Assembly (NCBI GenBank): GCA_021502835.1
Contig: JAKFGP010000058.1
Coordinates: 186,001-250,000 of the forward strand
DNA length: 64,000 nucleotides
Origin: Streptomyces thinghirensis
Lineage (GTDB): Bacteria > Actinomycetota > Actinomycetia > Streptomycetales > Streptomycetaceae
Reading direction: 5' to 3'
Shown: positions 1 to 11,664 of the stretch, piece after piece
How the letters are laid out: the number at the start of each line of letters is the position of its first letter
Numbering within the stretch: position 1 is the first letter of the stretch
The notes under the pieces: model-generated
What the model saw: only the letters and a program-made list of their open reading frames with translations
The model's database searches: none
Told to the model about the DNA's origin: nothing
Made by a program: the position numbers and the translations under genes

Positions 1-545
1 GCCGAGCACTTGCCGATGTAGCCGAGCAGACAGGGGCGGCCGGTCCGGGCGGCGTTCTTGAAGACACCGGCGGAGCGAGGTCCGCACCGGGAAGACGCGC
101 AGCAGGAGGTCGACCGTGTCGCGGATCGCCCAGGCGTGTCCGTACGGCCCGAAATACCGCACGCCCTTCTTCTTGTGCCCGCGCATCACCTGCACGCGCG
201 GGAACTCCTCGTTCATCGTCTACCGCGAGGTAGGGGTAGCTCTGTGTCGTCGCGGTACTTCACGTTGAACCGGGGGTCGTACTCCTTGATCCAGGAGTAC
301 TCCAGCTGCAGCGCGCTCGACCTCCGTGGACACCACGGTCCACTCCACGGACGCGGCCGTCGTGACCATGGTGCGGGTGCGGGGTGGAGGTTCGCCAGGT
401 CCTGGAAGTAGTTCGCCAGGCGCTGGCGCAGGCTCTTCGCCTTTCCGACGTAGATCACCCGGCGGTGCTCGTCGCGGAACCTGTACACCCCCGGGGAGTC
501 CGGGATCTCACCCGGCCTGGGGCGGTAGCTGGAGGGGTCGGCCAT
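1..545 (-). CDS. uvrC: UvrABC excinuclease subunit C, N-terminal part (cut by window edge)
   Basis: UvrC makes the dual incisions of nucleotide excision repair after UvrA and UvrB have marked the lesion. The visible part is the amino-terminal GIY-YIG nuclease domain: DSPGVYRF at about residue 17 and [14 protein letters not shown] at about 30 are the GIY and YIG strands, followed by [20 protein letters not shown]. The ATG at 545 gives the family N-terminus [15 protein letters not shown]. About 180 of roughly 700 codons are present and the rest lies left of the window. The frame changes near 395, 315 and 235, but the protein signal continues across each change, so these look like sequence errors. 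The partner genes uvrA and uvrB lie further along in the same orientation. Confidence 0.93.
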
Positions 546-926
546 GACTCACACCCTACTGGCGGGGACCGACACTCCGGCGGGGCTGTGGACGACGGGC
601 CGGGGCGCTGTGGACGACCGGAGGAGGGGCCGGAGGGAGACGGGTCCGGGGCCGTTCGGTCACGCCGAGTGCCCTCGGGGCGGCGGGCCGGTGTGTTCTC
701 GGCCAGGAGCGTGTCGCGGTCGGGTGTCAGGTGTTGTCGGGGCTTGGTCAACACGCTTCAATGCGGGGGGACTCGGGGCCCTGGAGCGCGGCGTACGGAT
801 GTGTGAAGACCCTCTGTGCCGCAACGGGGGCGGCGGCCCCGACCCATCCCCTCGACGGATCCTCTCGACGGATCCGCGTCGAACGGTCATGACCAGCCGT
901 TGCGGACTTCACAGAAAGGCCCCTGC
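546..926. other. Intergenic region upstream of uvrC and the 927 gene
   Basis: This 381-bp stretch separates two divergent genes. I see no convincing gene in it. It holds two copies of CTCGACGGATC (851-861 and 864-874) and, at its right end, the GAAAGG ribosome binding site (914-919) of the next gene. No clear -35/-10 pair was found. Confidence 0.5.
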
Positions 927-1881
927 ATGCCGCACGCCACTCAGCACGCGGACGTCGCCACCGCGGAACTCGACTCGGCCCTGCGCGGCGGCCCCTTCCA
1001 CGTCGCGCTGCGCGCCGCGATCGCCGCTCGCGGACTGCCGCTGCAGCGTGTGCAGCACCATCTGACGCGCCACGGGGGGGGTGAGAGTGGGCGTCACGAG
1101 TCTGAGCTACTGGCAGCAGGGCGCCGGCGGCCGCAGCGCCCGGAGTCGCTGCGGGCCGTGCGGGCGCTGGAGGAGATACTCCAGCTGCCCGAGGAGTCGC
1201 TGATACGCCTGCTCGCCGAGGCCGAGGAGGACACCTCGGCCAAGCGGCCCGGCGGCCCGCTCCTACCGCTCCTACGTGGAGGCCTCGGGCGTACTCGACC
1301 GGCTGCTCGCCGAGCTGGACCATCCGCCGTCGGACGGCGGGGTGTACACCCTCGGTCACCACGAACTCATCCGGGTCGGGCCCCGCCGCGAGCTGGCGGG
1401 CCGCGAGTCGCACCACATCGTCCGCGCCCACCGCGACGGCGTCGACCGCTTCGTCGCCGTCCACCAGGGCGACCCGGGATGCGCTCCCGCGCGGATGACC
1501 GTCCACGCGCTGGAGAACTGCCGTACGGGACGTGTCCGCACCCACCACGACACCGGCGTGCTCGTGACCGAGTTGCTCTTCGACACGCGCCTGCGGGCCG
1601 GGGACACCCACCTCTTCCGCTACGGCGTGGAGGACGGCACGGCGGGGGCCTCGCGGGAATACGTCCGCGGGTTCGGCTCGGCGAGCGGGCAGTACGCGCT
1701 CCAGGTGCGGTTCGACGCAGCGGCCCTGCCGGTGCGCTGCCACCGGTTCACCCAGCACTCGCCGGCGGCGACGCGCGGCGGCCGACAGGAACTGCCCCTC
1801 AGCGGGCGGCACCGCTCGGTGCATCTCGTGGAGCCGCGGGTGCGGTCGGGGATGCTGGGGATCGAGTGGGAGTGGGAGTGA
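927..1881 (+). CDS. Streptomyces conserved protein with N-terminal XRE-like region
   Basis: The function is not established. After an acidic start (MPHATQHADVATAEL) residues 15-75 look like a Cro/XRE-type helix-turn-helix: an ALRAAIAARGLPLQRVQHHL helix pair, then the region that reads TSLSYWQQG when the frame is corrected, then an ESLRAVRALEEILQLP helix. The remaining 230 residues are a conserved domain (HHELIRVGPRRELAGRESH, then TGVLVTELLFDTRLRAGDTH) without a motif I can name. The start is the ATG at 927 with GAAAGG seven bases upstream. Frame changes are visible at the eight-G run near 1075, near 1125 and near 1255. It stands alone between uvrC and the Rieske gene. It could be a regulator with a fused ligand-sensing domain, but that is inference. 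Confidence 0.6.
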
Positions 1882-1901
1882 GCGGGGGAGCGGGCGGGGC
1901 C

Positions 1902-1951
1902 CTGGGGTGAGCGGGGGGGCTGGGGTGAGCGGGGGGCTGGGGGTGAGCGGG
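1902..1951. repeat. Three tandem copies of a G-rich 15-18 bp unit
   Basis: CTGGGGTGAGCGGGGGG occurs three times (1902-1919, 1920-1936, 1937-1951), the copies differing only in G-run length. It fills the gap between two convergent genes. The differing G runs may be real or miscounted. Confidence 0.7.
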
Positions 1952-1961
1952 CCCGTGCCGG

Positions 1962-2390
1962 TCAGGTTCCGGGGCTCACCACGATGCGGCCCTGCTTCAC
2001 CTCGACCGGCAGTTCGATGAGCGGCACGGTCGCCGGGGCGTGCAGCACCTCGCCGGTCCGGGCGTCGAATTCGCTGCCGTGGCAGGGGCAGACGAGTTTC
2101 GTCCCCTGCAGCTTCTGGATGGGGCAGCCCGCGTGCGTGCAGACCGTGCTGAACGCCTTCAGGAAACTCGTCATCGGCCCGGCTGACCACCACGTTCGCG
2201 TCCCGGTAGAGCTTGGCGGCGCCCTTGGCGACCTCGCCGTCCGTACCGAGGTCGACGGGTGCGGTCGGCCTGGCCGGCGCGGCACCGTCGTCGCCCGGCG
2301 AGCAGGCGGCCGGACCGAGTCCGGCGACGGGCGTGAGGGCCGCCGAGAGCGCAGGACGGTGCGGCGGCTCGGGACGGGACGGCCGGGCAT
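1962..2390 (-). CDS. Rieske [2Fe-2S] protein with Tat/lipoprotein-type signal
   Basis: A small secreted Rieske protein of about 142 residues. The fold is identified by the two cluster-binding boxes CTHAGC and CPCHGSEFD, spaced as in the family, followed by PLIELPVEVKQGRIVV. The N-terminus starts at the ATG at 2390, with GGAG eight bases upstream, and carries twin arginines (SRRTVL). Reading through a frame change near 2350 gives ALAALTPVAGLGPAACSPGD, which looks like a lipobox ending in Cys. It is therefore probably Tat-exported and lipid-anchored outside the membrane. A second shift lies near 2165. No quinol oxidase or dioxygenase partner is adjacent, so its electron partner is unknown. Confidence 0.88.
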   Translation of the reverse strand: MPGRPVPSRRTVLRSRRPSRPSPDSVRPPARRATTVPRRPGRPHPSTSVRTARSPRAPPSSTGTRTWWSAGPMTSFLKAFSTVCTHAGCPIQKLQGTKLVCPCHGSEFDARTGEVLHAPATVPLIELPVEVKQGRIVVSPGT

Positions 2391-2478
2391 GGGTTCTCCA
2401 CTGGTCGGGGGCGTGCAGGGCGACGATATCCGGCGGCCGTGGCCGCGACCGAGGGCGGGTCGCACCGACGCGGTGGCA

Positions 2479-2528
2479 CCGCGAAGGTGGCGTAAACGCT
2501 TGCGCAAGCGTTTACGCCACCTTCGCGG
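2479..2528. promoter_or_regulatory. 50-bp perfect palindrome, probable LacI-family operator
   Basis: Every base from 2479 to 2528 pairs with its mirror around 2503/2504. The core AAACGCTTGCGCAAGCGTTT has the CGCTTGCGCAAGCG form typical of LacI-family operators. It lies 120 bp upstream of a lacI-type gene and about 90 bp upstream of the divergent Rieske gene, so autoregulation and control of the following kinase are likely. Confidence 0.75.
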
Positions 2529-2566
2529 ATGGGGTACGGTCCCGGCCAGTACACGCGGGGCGGCCC

Positions 2567-2608
2567 GCGATCCGCGATCCGCGATCCGCGATCCGCGATC
2601 CGCGATCC
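2567..2608. repeat. Six tandem copies of GCGATCC
   Basis: Six perfect copies of the 7-mer GCGATCC run from 2567 to 2608 between the LacI operator and the lacI start codon. There is no spacer and no longer unit, so this is a simple tandem repeat in the leader. Confidence 0.85.
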
Positions 2609-2647
2609 GGAAACGGACTCGCGGCAGCACGGGAAGGGGGCACGCCG

Positions 2648-3723
2648 ATGACGACCATGGCCGACGTCGCACGCAGCGCCGGGGTTTCGTGGCGACCGTC
2701 TCGCACGTGCTCAACGACACCCGTCCTGTGCTGCCGCGCACCCGCCAGGCGGTGCTGGACGCCATCGATAGCTGGGTACACCCCGAACACCCTCGCCCGC
2801 TCCCTGGTGACCTCCCGCACCCGCTCCATCGGGCTCGCGGTGTCGGCGATCAGCAACCCGTACTTCACGGAGATCCTCCAGGGCGTCGAGGCCGCCGCCC
2901 TGGAGCACGGTTACGGCCTGCTCATCGCAGACCCCACGACGATCCGGGGCACGAGCGCGAGGGTCGTCCAGCTACTGCACGAGCGACGCGTGGACGGCAT
3001 GATCGTCGCGCCCTCCGCCGATCCGCGCGACCTCGTCGCCTACCTCGGCCGCCACCGGGTGCCGGCCGTGTTCCTCGACCGGGTCCTGGACGTGCCGGAG
3101 GGCGAGGGGGCCCCGCGCTTCGACCAGGTGTGCGCCGAGAGCGCCGAGCCTACGACCCGGCTGGTCACCCATCTCTCCGGGCTCGGCCACCGCAGGATCG
3201 GGCTGGTCGCGGGGCGGCCGGGGCTCAGCACGACGCGGGAGCGGATCACCGGCTACCGGCACGGCCTCGCCGCCGCCGGGCTGCCCTACGACGAACGGCT
3301 CCTGGTCCACGGCGACTCGAGGCGGCCGGCGGTGAACGGGCCGCGGCGGCCCTGCTGTCCCTGGCGGTGCCGCCCACCGCGCTGGTCACCGCCAACAACG
3401 CGATGACCATCGGCGCGCTGCGCGCCCTGCGGGACCGCGGTCTGTCCGTGCCCGATGACCTCGCGCTGTGCTGCTTCGACGACTTCGCCTGGGCCGACCT
3501 CTTCTCCCCCGGCTCACCGCCGTCGCTCAGCCCAGCAGGGAACTCGGTGCCCAGGCCGTACGCCTGCTGCTGGAACGCCTCGCCGCGCCGGACCGGCCGG
3601 TGCGGACCCTGCGGCTGCCCCTGCACCTTCGTCCACCGCACCTCGTGCGGCTGCCCCGAGCAGCCCCGGCAAGCCTCCGCAAAGGCTCACGAAAGGAGTC
3701 TCCGTGATCGTCGTCGCCGGTGA
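2648..3723 (+). CDS. LacI-family transcriptional regulator
   Basis: A DNA-binding sugar-responsive repressor. The N-terminus MTTMADVARSAGVS..VATVSHVLND is the LacI helix-turn-helix; the hinge follows at LGYTPNTLARSL. The periplasmic-binding-protein-like core is clear (IGLAVSAISNPYFTEILQG, VDGMIVAPSADPRDL, GHRRIGLVAG, VPDDLALCCFDDFAWADLFSP), and the typical ending VHRTSCGCP is present. The start is the ATG at 2648 behind GGAAGGGGG. Shifts lie near 2685, 2765, 3322, 3512 and 3610, so the exact stop is uncertain: TGA 3721-3723 in one frame, TGA 3705-3707 in another. It overlaps the start of the PfkB kinase, so the two are probably one operon for an unidentified sugar, controlled through the palindrome at 2479-2528. 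Confidence 0.9.
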
Positions 3724-4621
3724 GGCACTGATCGACCTGGTACCGCAGGGCACCGGGTGCCCTTCGCCGCGCTGCGGCCGGCGCTCGGCGGCGGACCGTA
3801 CAACACGGCCGTCGCGCTGGGCCGTCTCGGCTCGCCCGCCGCCTTCTGCTCCCGGGTGTCGAATGACGCCTTCGGCGAGGCGCTGCTGGGCCGGCTGCGC
3901 GAAACCGGCGTGGACGTCACGCCGGTGCAGCGCGGGCCGAGCCGACGACGCTCGCCGTGGCCTCGGTGGGGGCGGACGGCTCGGCCGCGTACTCCTTCTA
4001 TGTGGACGGGACGGCGGACCGGCTGGCTCCTCGGTGCCCGCCGCGCTGCCGTCCGGCACCCGTGCGGTCTCGTTCGGGACCTGCTCCCCTGGTGCTGGAG
4101 CCGGGGGCGAGCGCGTACGAGGAGCTGCTGCGCGAGACGGCCGCGAGGGGTGTGTTCACGGCGCTCGACCCGGAACATCCGGGCCGGGCTGATCCCGGAC
4201 CCGGACGCCTACCGGGCCCGGTTCAGGGAGCTGGCTGCCGTCGGTGTCGCTGCTGAAACTGTCCGCCGAGGACGCCCGAGTGGCTGGGCGGACACCCCCG
4301 CGAGTGGCTGGCGGCGAGCCCGGCGGCGGTCGTGGTCACCCGGGGCGGTGCGGGACTGACGGCGTACACCCGTGACGGGGGCGAGTACGCCGTGCCGGGC
4401 GAGCCGGTCGACGTGGTGGACACGATCGGCGCGGGCGACACGGTGAATGCGGCGCTGCTGCACGGCCTCGCGGTACGGGACGCCCTCGACGACGGGGCCG
4501 TGGCCGGTCTGGGGGGCGGAGGGCTGGGCGGAACTGCTGGGGTTCGCCGCCCGCGCGGCGGCGGTCACCTGTTCGCGGGCGGGCGCGGGAGCCGCCGTAC
4601 GCCCACGAGGTGGCCGTCTGA
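3704..4621 (+). CDS. PfkB-family carbohydrate kinase (fructokinase-like)
   Basis: ATP-dependent sugar kinase of the ribokinase fold. Seen: the N-terminal strand VIVVAGEALIDLVPQG, the substrate loop GGGPYNTAVALGRLG, FCSRVSNDAFGEALLGRLRE, and the C-terminal catalytic signature DTIGAGDTVNAALLHGL containing the GAGD anion hole and catalytic Asp. The GTG start at 3704 has GAAAGGAG six bases ahead. The frame changes at about eight places (around 3752, 3948, 4028, 4090, 4170, 4240, 4520, 4590). It is coupled to the upstream lacI gene, which suggests that the kinase substrate or product is the inducer. The substrate cannot be told from the sequence. Confidence 0.88.
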
Positions 4622-4655
4622 GGCGCATCGGGGCGGGCTCCGGGCCGGGTGCGGC

Positions 4656-5519
4656 TCAGCCCGTCGGCCGTACGGCCCGCAGGGCGCCGGGGCGGCGGCC
4701 GTCGAGGTGGTCCAGCGCCGCGGCCGTGGCGTCGTCGCGCGGCAGGTGCACGACGATCCGCTGGCCCTCCTCGGGAAGCGCCAGCGTCTCGCTACGACAG
4801 CCGCAGGGGCCCGGCCTCCGGGTGCTCGACGTGCTGGGTCCCGGACGCGTCGCGGGGCCACCGCGAGGTCTGCGAACCGGTCGGTGAACGCCGCCCCCGC
4901 CGTCACCGTCAGCTCGTCGGCCAGCTCGGTCACGTACGGGTCGCGCAGCGGGCCTCGTGCCGGAGCTGGGCGACCAGGTCGTCGGCCACGCGGTCCCAGT
5001 CGGGGTAGGCGGCGCGGGCCCGCTCGTCGGTGAACAGGTACCCGGAGCAGGTTGGGCCGCTCGTCGTCGAGCAGCCCGAGCGGCCCGGTGAGCCGCGCGT
5101 AGCCGTCGGTGTGGGCGAGGACGTCGCCGATCCAGTTGAGCACCACGGCGGGGGCGGGCTCCAGGCGGTCCAGTACGGCCCCGCACGGTGGGGCGCGCTG
5201 CGCCGCTGAGGGGCGGGCCGCGGCGCAGAGCAGCGTCTGCCGCCGTCGGCCTCCTCGGTCAGGCGGGCGCAGCAGCATGCGGTCGCGCAGCGATAGGTTC
5301 AGCGCGTCGGCGAGGGCACCGAGCACCTGGACGGACGGGTTGCGGTCGCGGCCCTGTTCCAGCCGGGTGAGGTACTCGACGCTGACTCGGCGAGGGTGGC
5401 CAGTTCGGCGCAGGCGCAGCCGGGGTGCGGCGGCGGGCGCCGGCGGGGAGACCCACCTCGATGGGGGTGACGGATTCGCGCCAGGTCCGCAGGAACGTGC
5501 CCAACCCGTTGTCGCTCAC
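4656..5519 (-). CDS. XRE-family regulator with MmyB-type ligand-binding domain
   Basis: The N-terminal helix-turn-helix runs from the GTG at 5519: LGTFLRTWRESVTP, a cysteine-containing turn, then VSVEYLTRLEQGRDRNPS and VQVLGALADALNLSLRDR. The C-terminal half is the MmyB-like domain: PAVVLNWIGDVLAHTDGYA, LFTDERARAAYPDWDRVADD, TGAAFTDRFADLAVA, then LPEEGQRIVVHLPRDDATAAA. These regulators are common in Streptomyces and often sit next to the oxidoreductase or stress gene they control. It is divergent from the YceI gene with 102 bp between the two starts, so it probably acts there. At least six frame changes interrupt the reading. Confidence 0.85.
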
Positions 5520-5621
5520 TTCTGGAACGTACCAATGTGCGCGGGCGAAAGGATGGCCCTGCGGACTACCACGCTCGGGCCGGTCTCCCTGCGAGGGCAC
5601 GATCGCCCCAGGGTTGAGGGC

Positions 5622-6189
5622 ATGACGAATGACATCTCCAGCACCGCCACCGCCGCTCCCCTGCCGATCGCTCCCGGCCAGTGGGCGATGGACCCGTTCC
5701 ACTCCGCCGTGAACTTCACCATCCGCCACCTGGGCATCGCCAGGTGCGGGGGCGCTTCGGCGGCGTGCGGGCCGAGCTGTTCGTCGGGGAGCGGGTCGAG
5801 GACGTCCGGGTGTCCCGCGACGATCGATCCGGCCTCCATCGACACCGGGAACGCCGACCGGGGACGCGCACGTACGCGCCTCCGACCTGCTCGACGTGGC
5901 GAAGCGGCCGACGATGACCTACCGCTCGACCCGGGTGCGGGGCGAGGGCGAGGACTGGACCATGGAGGGCGAGCTGACGATCGGTGACGTGACCCGCCCG
6001 GTGACGCTCGCCGTGGAGTTCGGCGGGCTGGGAGCCATGTCCGCCGGCGGCGACGGCCGGCACGCCGGGTTCGAGGCGACGGGTGAGATCCGGCGCAGCG
6101 AGTTCGGCCTGGACTTCGCTCCGGGGCTGCTCGGGGAGGTGGTGAAGATCCAGCTCGACATGCAGTTCGTGGAGCCGGCGGCCGCCTGA
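5622..6189 (+). CDS. YceI-family protein
   Basis: About 188 residues of the YceI lipocalin-like beta-barrel family, which binds long isoprenoid or amide lipids. Diagnostic stretches are WAMDPFHSAVNFTIRHLGI at the N-terminus, ATIDPASIDTGN, DLLDVAKRPTMTYRSTRV, GELTIGDVTRPVTLAVEF and the ending VVKIQLDMQFVEPAAA. No signal peptide is seen, as is usual for the Streptomyces cytosolic forms. The start is the ATG at 5622 after GAGGG. Shifts lie near 5742, 5818 and 5865. It is divergent from the MmyB-type regulator, which is its likely controller. Confidence 0.9.
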
Positions 6190-6210
6190 GCGCGTCGGCC
6201 GCGCGAACGC

Positions 6211-6250
6211 CGCGCCGGGCCCCACGGGATCGTCCGTGGGGCCCGGCGCG
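6211..6250 (+). terminator. Strong hairpin after the YceI gene
   Basis: A perfect 17-bp stem (6211-6227 with 6234-6250) closes a 6-base loop, beginning 21 bases after the YceI stop codon. It lies between convergent genes and could stop transcription from both sides. There is no T-run, as is usual in Streptomyces. Confidence 0.85.
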
Positions 6251-6265
6251 GTCTCAGCTCAGGCA

Positions 6266-6351
6266 TAGGGGGTGTCGTTTGGATCTTGCCGGGGTCGCGG
6301 CCGGTCGCAAGCCACCGTTGCCAGGAGCCGGTCTGATCCAAACGACACCCC

Positions 6352-6354
<3 letters not shown>
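6266..6354. mobile_element. 89-bp MITE-like inverted repeat with TA ends
   Basis: Two 20-bp arms (6266-6285 and 6335-6354) are perfect reverse complements, beginning TAGGGGGTGTCGTTTGGATC and separated by 49 bp. Both ends carry TA, as expected if an element beginning GGGGG inserted at TA and duplicated it. There is no coding capacity, so it would be moved in trans. The right arm supplies the uvrA stop codon (6352-6354 on the minus strand). The alternative is a second, long-loop terminator between convergent genes. Confidence 0.55.
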
Positions 6355-9391
<3,037 letters not shown>

Positions 9392-9614
9392 GCCGGTCCG
9401 CACCTTTCTTGAGAGAAGTGACAGGGCGAGGCCCCCGTCTTTCTCAGACTAGGGGGAGCCACTGACAACGCCGGTCGGATTCACCCGGTTGTCAACAAAC
9501 CCCGACTCCCCAGCATGCCCGACGCCGCATCCGACCATATAGCACGTGCATTCGATTCGCGGGGGTCGTCCATCGTCTTCACCCGAAGGTGTGGCGCGGT
9601 CTAGGGTCAGCACC

Positions 9615-10343
9615 ATGATTGATCACGCGCATGACCTGGCGTCTGTACGTGACGCTACCGAGCGGCTGCTCACCGCGGTCGGGAAACTGGACAACGCGTC
9701 CGGTGACGGAGTCGTCACGGCTTCCGGGCTGGACCGCGGCCACGTCCTCGCCCACCTCGCCCGCAACGCCGACGCCCTGGTGAACGTCTTCGAAGGACGC
9801 CCCATGTACGTCTCCGGCGAGGCCCGGGACGCCGACATCGAGCGGGACGCCCCGCGCCCACTGGACGCCCAGCTCGCCGACGTGCGCGAGAGCGCGGCCC
9901 GGTTGCAGGACGCCTGGGCCGTGCCCGGGGACTGGTCGCGCACGGTGGAGCTGCGCAACGGGATCACCGACTCGGCCTCCCGGGTGCCGTTCCGGCGCTG
10001 GGTCGAGGTGGAGCTGCACCACGTGGACCTGGGCATCGGGTACGAGCTGGAGGACCTTCCGGCGGAGTTCACGGAGCGGGAGACCGAGTTCCCTGGCCGC
10101 CCGGGTTCGCCGGGCACCCTGACGTGCCGCCCCACCCGCCTCACGGACGGCACGCGCGCGTGGAGCACGGGCCGGGAGGCGAGCGCCCCGGAGGTGACCG
10201 TCACCGGTCCCCCGGCCGACCTGCTCGGCTGGCTCGCCGGGCGCCGCGAGGGAACCGCGCTGTCGACGGAGGGCGGCCCCGCTGCCGTCGCTGCCGCCGC
10301 TGTAGCCCAGGACGGCGGTCTGCGGGCCGCCTCCCGGCGCTAG
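9615..10343 (+). CDS. Maleylpyruvate isomerase family mycothiol-dependent enzyme
   Basis: A DinB-fold protein of the mycothiol-dependent maleylpyruvate isomerase family, which uses the actinobacterial thiol mycothiol; the substrate of this copy is unknown. Seen: the N-terminal helix DLASVRDATERLLTAVGKLD, GLDRGHVLAHLARNADAL with the metal-binding His region, and VPFRRWVEVELHHVDLGIGY with the second His pair. The C-terminal part (PPADLLGWLAGRREG) is the usual SCP2-like end. The ATG at 9615 is the start. The frame is open to 10343, but the family ending LPSLPPL followed by TAG at 10303-10305 appears if one base is removed near 10281, so the true stop is probably 10305. A compensating pair of shifts lies near 10095-10135. 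Confidence 0.85.
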   Translation: MIDHAHDLASVRDATERLLTAVGKLDNASGDGVVTASGLDRGHVLAHLARNADALVNVFEGRPMYVSGEARDADIERDAPRPLDAQLADVRESAARLQDAWAVPGDWSRTVELRNGITDSASRVPFRRWVEVELHHVDLGIGYELEDLPAEFTERETEFPGRPGSPGTLTCRPTRLTDGTRAWSTGREASAPEVTVTGPPADLLGWLAGRREGTALSTEGGPAAVAAAAVAQDGGLRAASRR

Positions 10344-10417
10344 GCTGGCGTACATGACGGCGCAGCGGACAGGTGCGGGTCGGCGGCCCCGCCGACGTGC
10401 ACGAGCTTAAGGACCTG

Positions 10418-11009
10418 ATGATCACCAAGGTCGCGGTCGGCCCGATGGACAACAACGCCTATCTGCTGCGCTGCCGGGCCACCGACGAGCAGCTGCTGAT
10501 CGACGCCGCGAACGACGCGCACTCACTGCTCGGCACGGTCGGTGACGGCGGCCTCGCGTCCGTCGTCACCACCCACCGGCACGGCGACCACTGGCAGGCG
10601 CTCGCCGACGTCGTCGCGGCCACCGGCGCCCGCACCTACGCGGGCCGGCACGACGCCGAGGGCATCCCGGTGCCGACCGACGTCCCGGTCGACGACGGCG
10701 ACACGATCCGGGTGGGGCAGGTGGAACTCACCGCGCGCCACCTGGTCGGGCACACTCCGGGCTCCATCGTCCTGGTGTACGACGACCCGCACGGGCATCC
10801 CCCAGTGTTCACCGGGGACTGTCTCTTCCCCGGCGGTGTGGGCAACACACACGACGACCCGAAGGCGTTCGCGAGCCTGATCCATGATGTCGAGACCAAG
10901 GTCTTCGACGTGCTCCCGGACGGACGTGGGTCTACCCGGGCACGGCAAGGACACCTCGATCGGCGCGGAACGGCCGCATCTCCCGGAGTGGCGCGCACGC
11001 GGCTGGTGA
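10418..11009 (+). CDS. Metallo-beta-lactamase fold hydrolase (glyoxalase II-like)
   Basis: Small zinc hydrolase of about 197 residues. The metal motif THRHGDHW (HxHxDH) is at about residue 55, followed by the third ligand in [13 protein letters not shown] and the Asp/Cys region [14 protein letters not shown]; the last ligand is in [14 protein letters not shown]. This layout matches glyoxalase II and related thioesterase-like proteins. The ATG at 10418 has AAGGA four bases ahead; a GTG at 10397 in the same frame is an alternative. One frame change near 10922 must be crossed to reach the His of PGHGKDT and the TGA at 11007. The reading frame as written would run on to 11329. Confidence 0.88.
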
Positions 11010-11088
11010 CCGCCGCGCGCCCGGTGCGACTGCGTTGCACGGGCCGCCGGTTCCCGGATTCCCGCCGTCGGTCGGCGGCCCGGGCGTC

Positions 11089-11564
11089 TCAGGTCCGGGC
11101 CTGTCCCGCCCCGGCCAGCGCCTGCGATCCGCTCCACACCGAACACGTACCCCTGCACACCGCACCCCGCGATCACACCGTCGGCGCGCTGCGAGACGTG
11201 GGAGTGATGCCGGAACGACTCGCGCTGGTGGATGTTGGAGATGTGGACCTCCACCACCGGCAGCCCGTCGCAGGTGTTGAGCGCATCCAGGATCGCGACG
11301 GAGGTGTGCGCAGTAGGCGGCGGGGTTGATCACGATCCCGCAGTGGTTCAACCGGGCCTCGTGGATCCAGTCGACGAGTTCGCCCTCGTGGTTGGACTGC
11401 CGGAAGTCCACCGTGCCGCCGTGCGCCGTCGCCGCCTTCACGCACAGGGTCTCGACGTCGGCGAGGGTGTCGGAGCCGTAGATCTCCGGCTGACGCTGAC
11501 CCAGCAGGTTCAGGTTGGGGCCGTTGAGGATCATGATCGGGGCGTTGGCCAGGGTGCGGGGCAC
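11089..11564 (-). CDS. aroQ: Type II 3-dehydroquinate dehydratase
   Basis: Third enzyme of the shikimate pathway, a dodecameric type II dehydroquinase of about 158 residues. Seen: [17 protein letters not shown] with the catalytic Tyr, [25 protein letters not shown], and [19 protein letters not shown] containing the catalytic His, then [13 protein letters not shown]. The start is the ATG at 11564. A shift near 11310 joins the PAAY segment to [12 protein letters not shown]. Another near 11125 restores the short ending [10 protein letters not shown] and a TGA at 11089-11091. It is convergent with the metallo-hydrolase gene. Confidence 0.95.
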
Positions 11565-11664
11565 GGTTCCTCCGGTCCGTTCGAGGTGCGGCGGCCCTTG
11601 CGCGACCGCTGCTCGGACCCCGGTTTATCACGGTGCGCCGACGATCCGGCCGGCCGTACCCTCC

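Noticed and set aside
748..2193. A 481-codon minus-strand frame from the Rieske gene leftward
   Set aside because: It enters the Rieske gene out of frame and then runs antisense to the 927-1881 gene.
2567..2608. CRISPR-like repeat
   Set aside because: The unit is only 7 bp, with no spacers and no cas genes in the window.
9463..9494. Inverted TGACAAC/GTTGTCA between uvrA and the 9615 gene as an SOS box
   Set aside because: It does not fit the GAAC-N4-GTTC pattern and the arms are only 7 bp; too weak to call.
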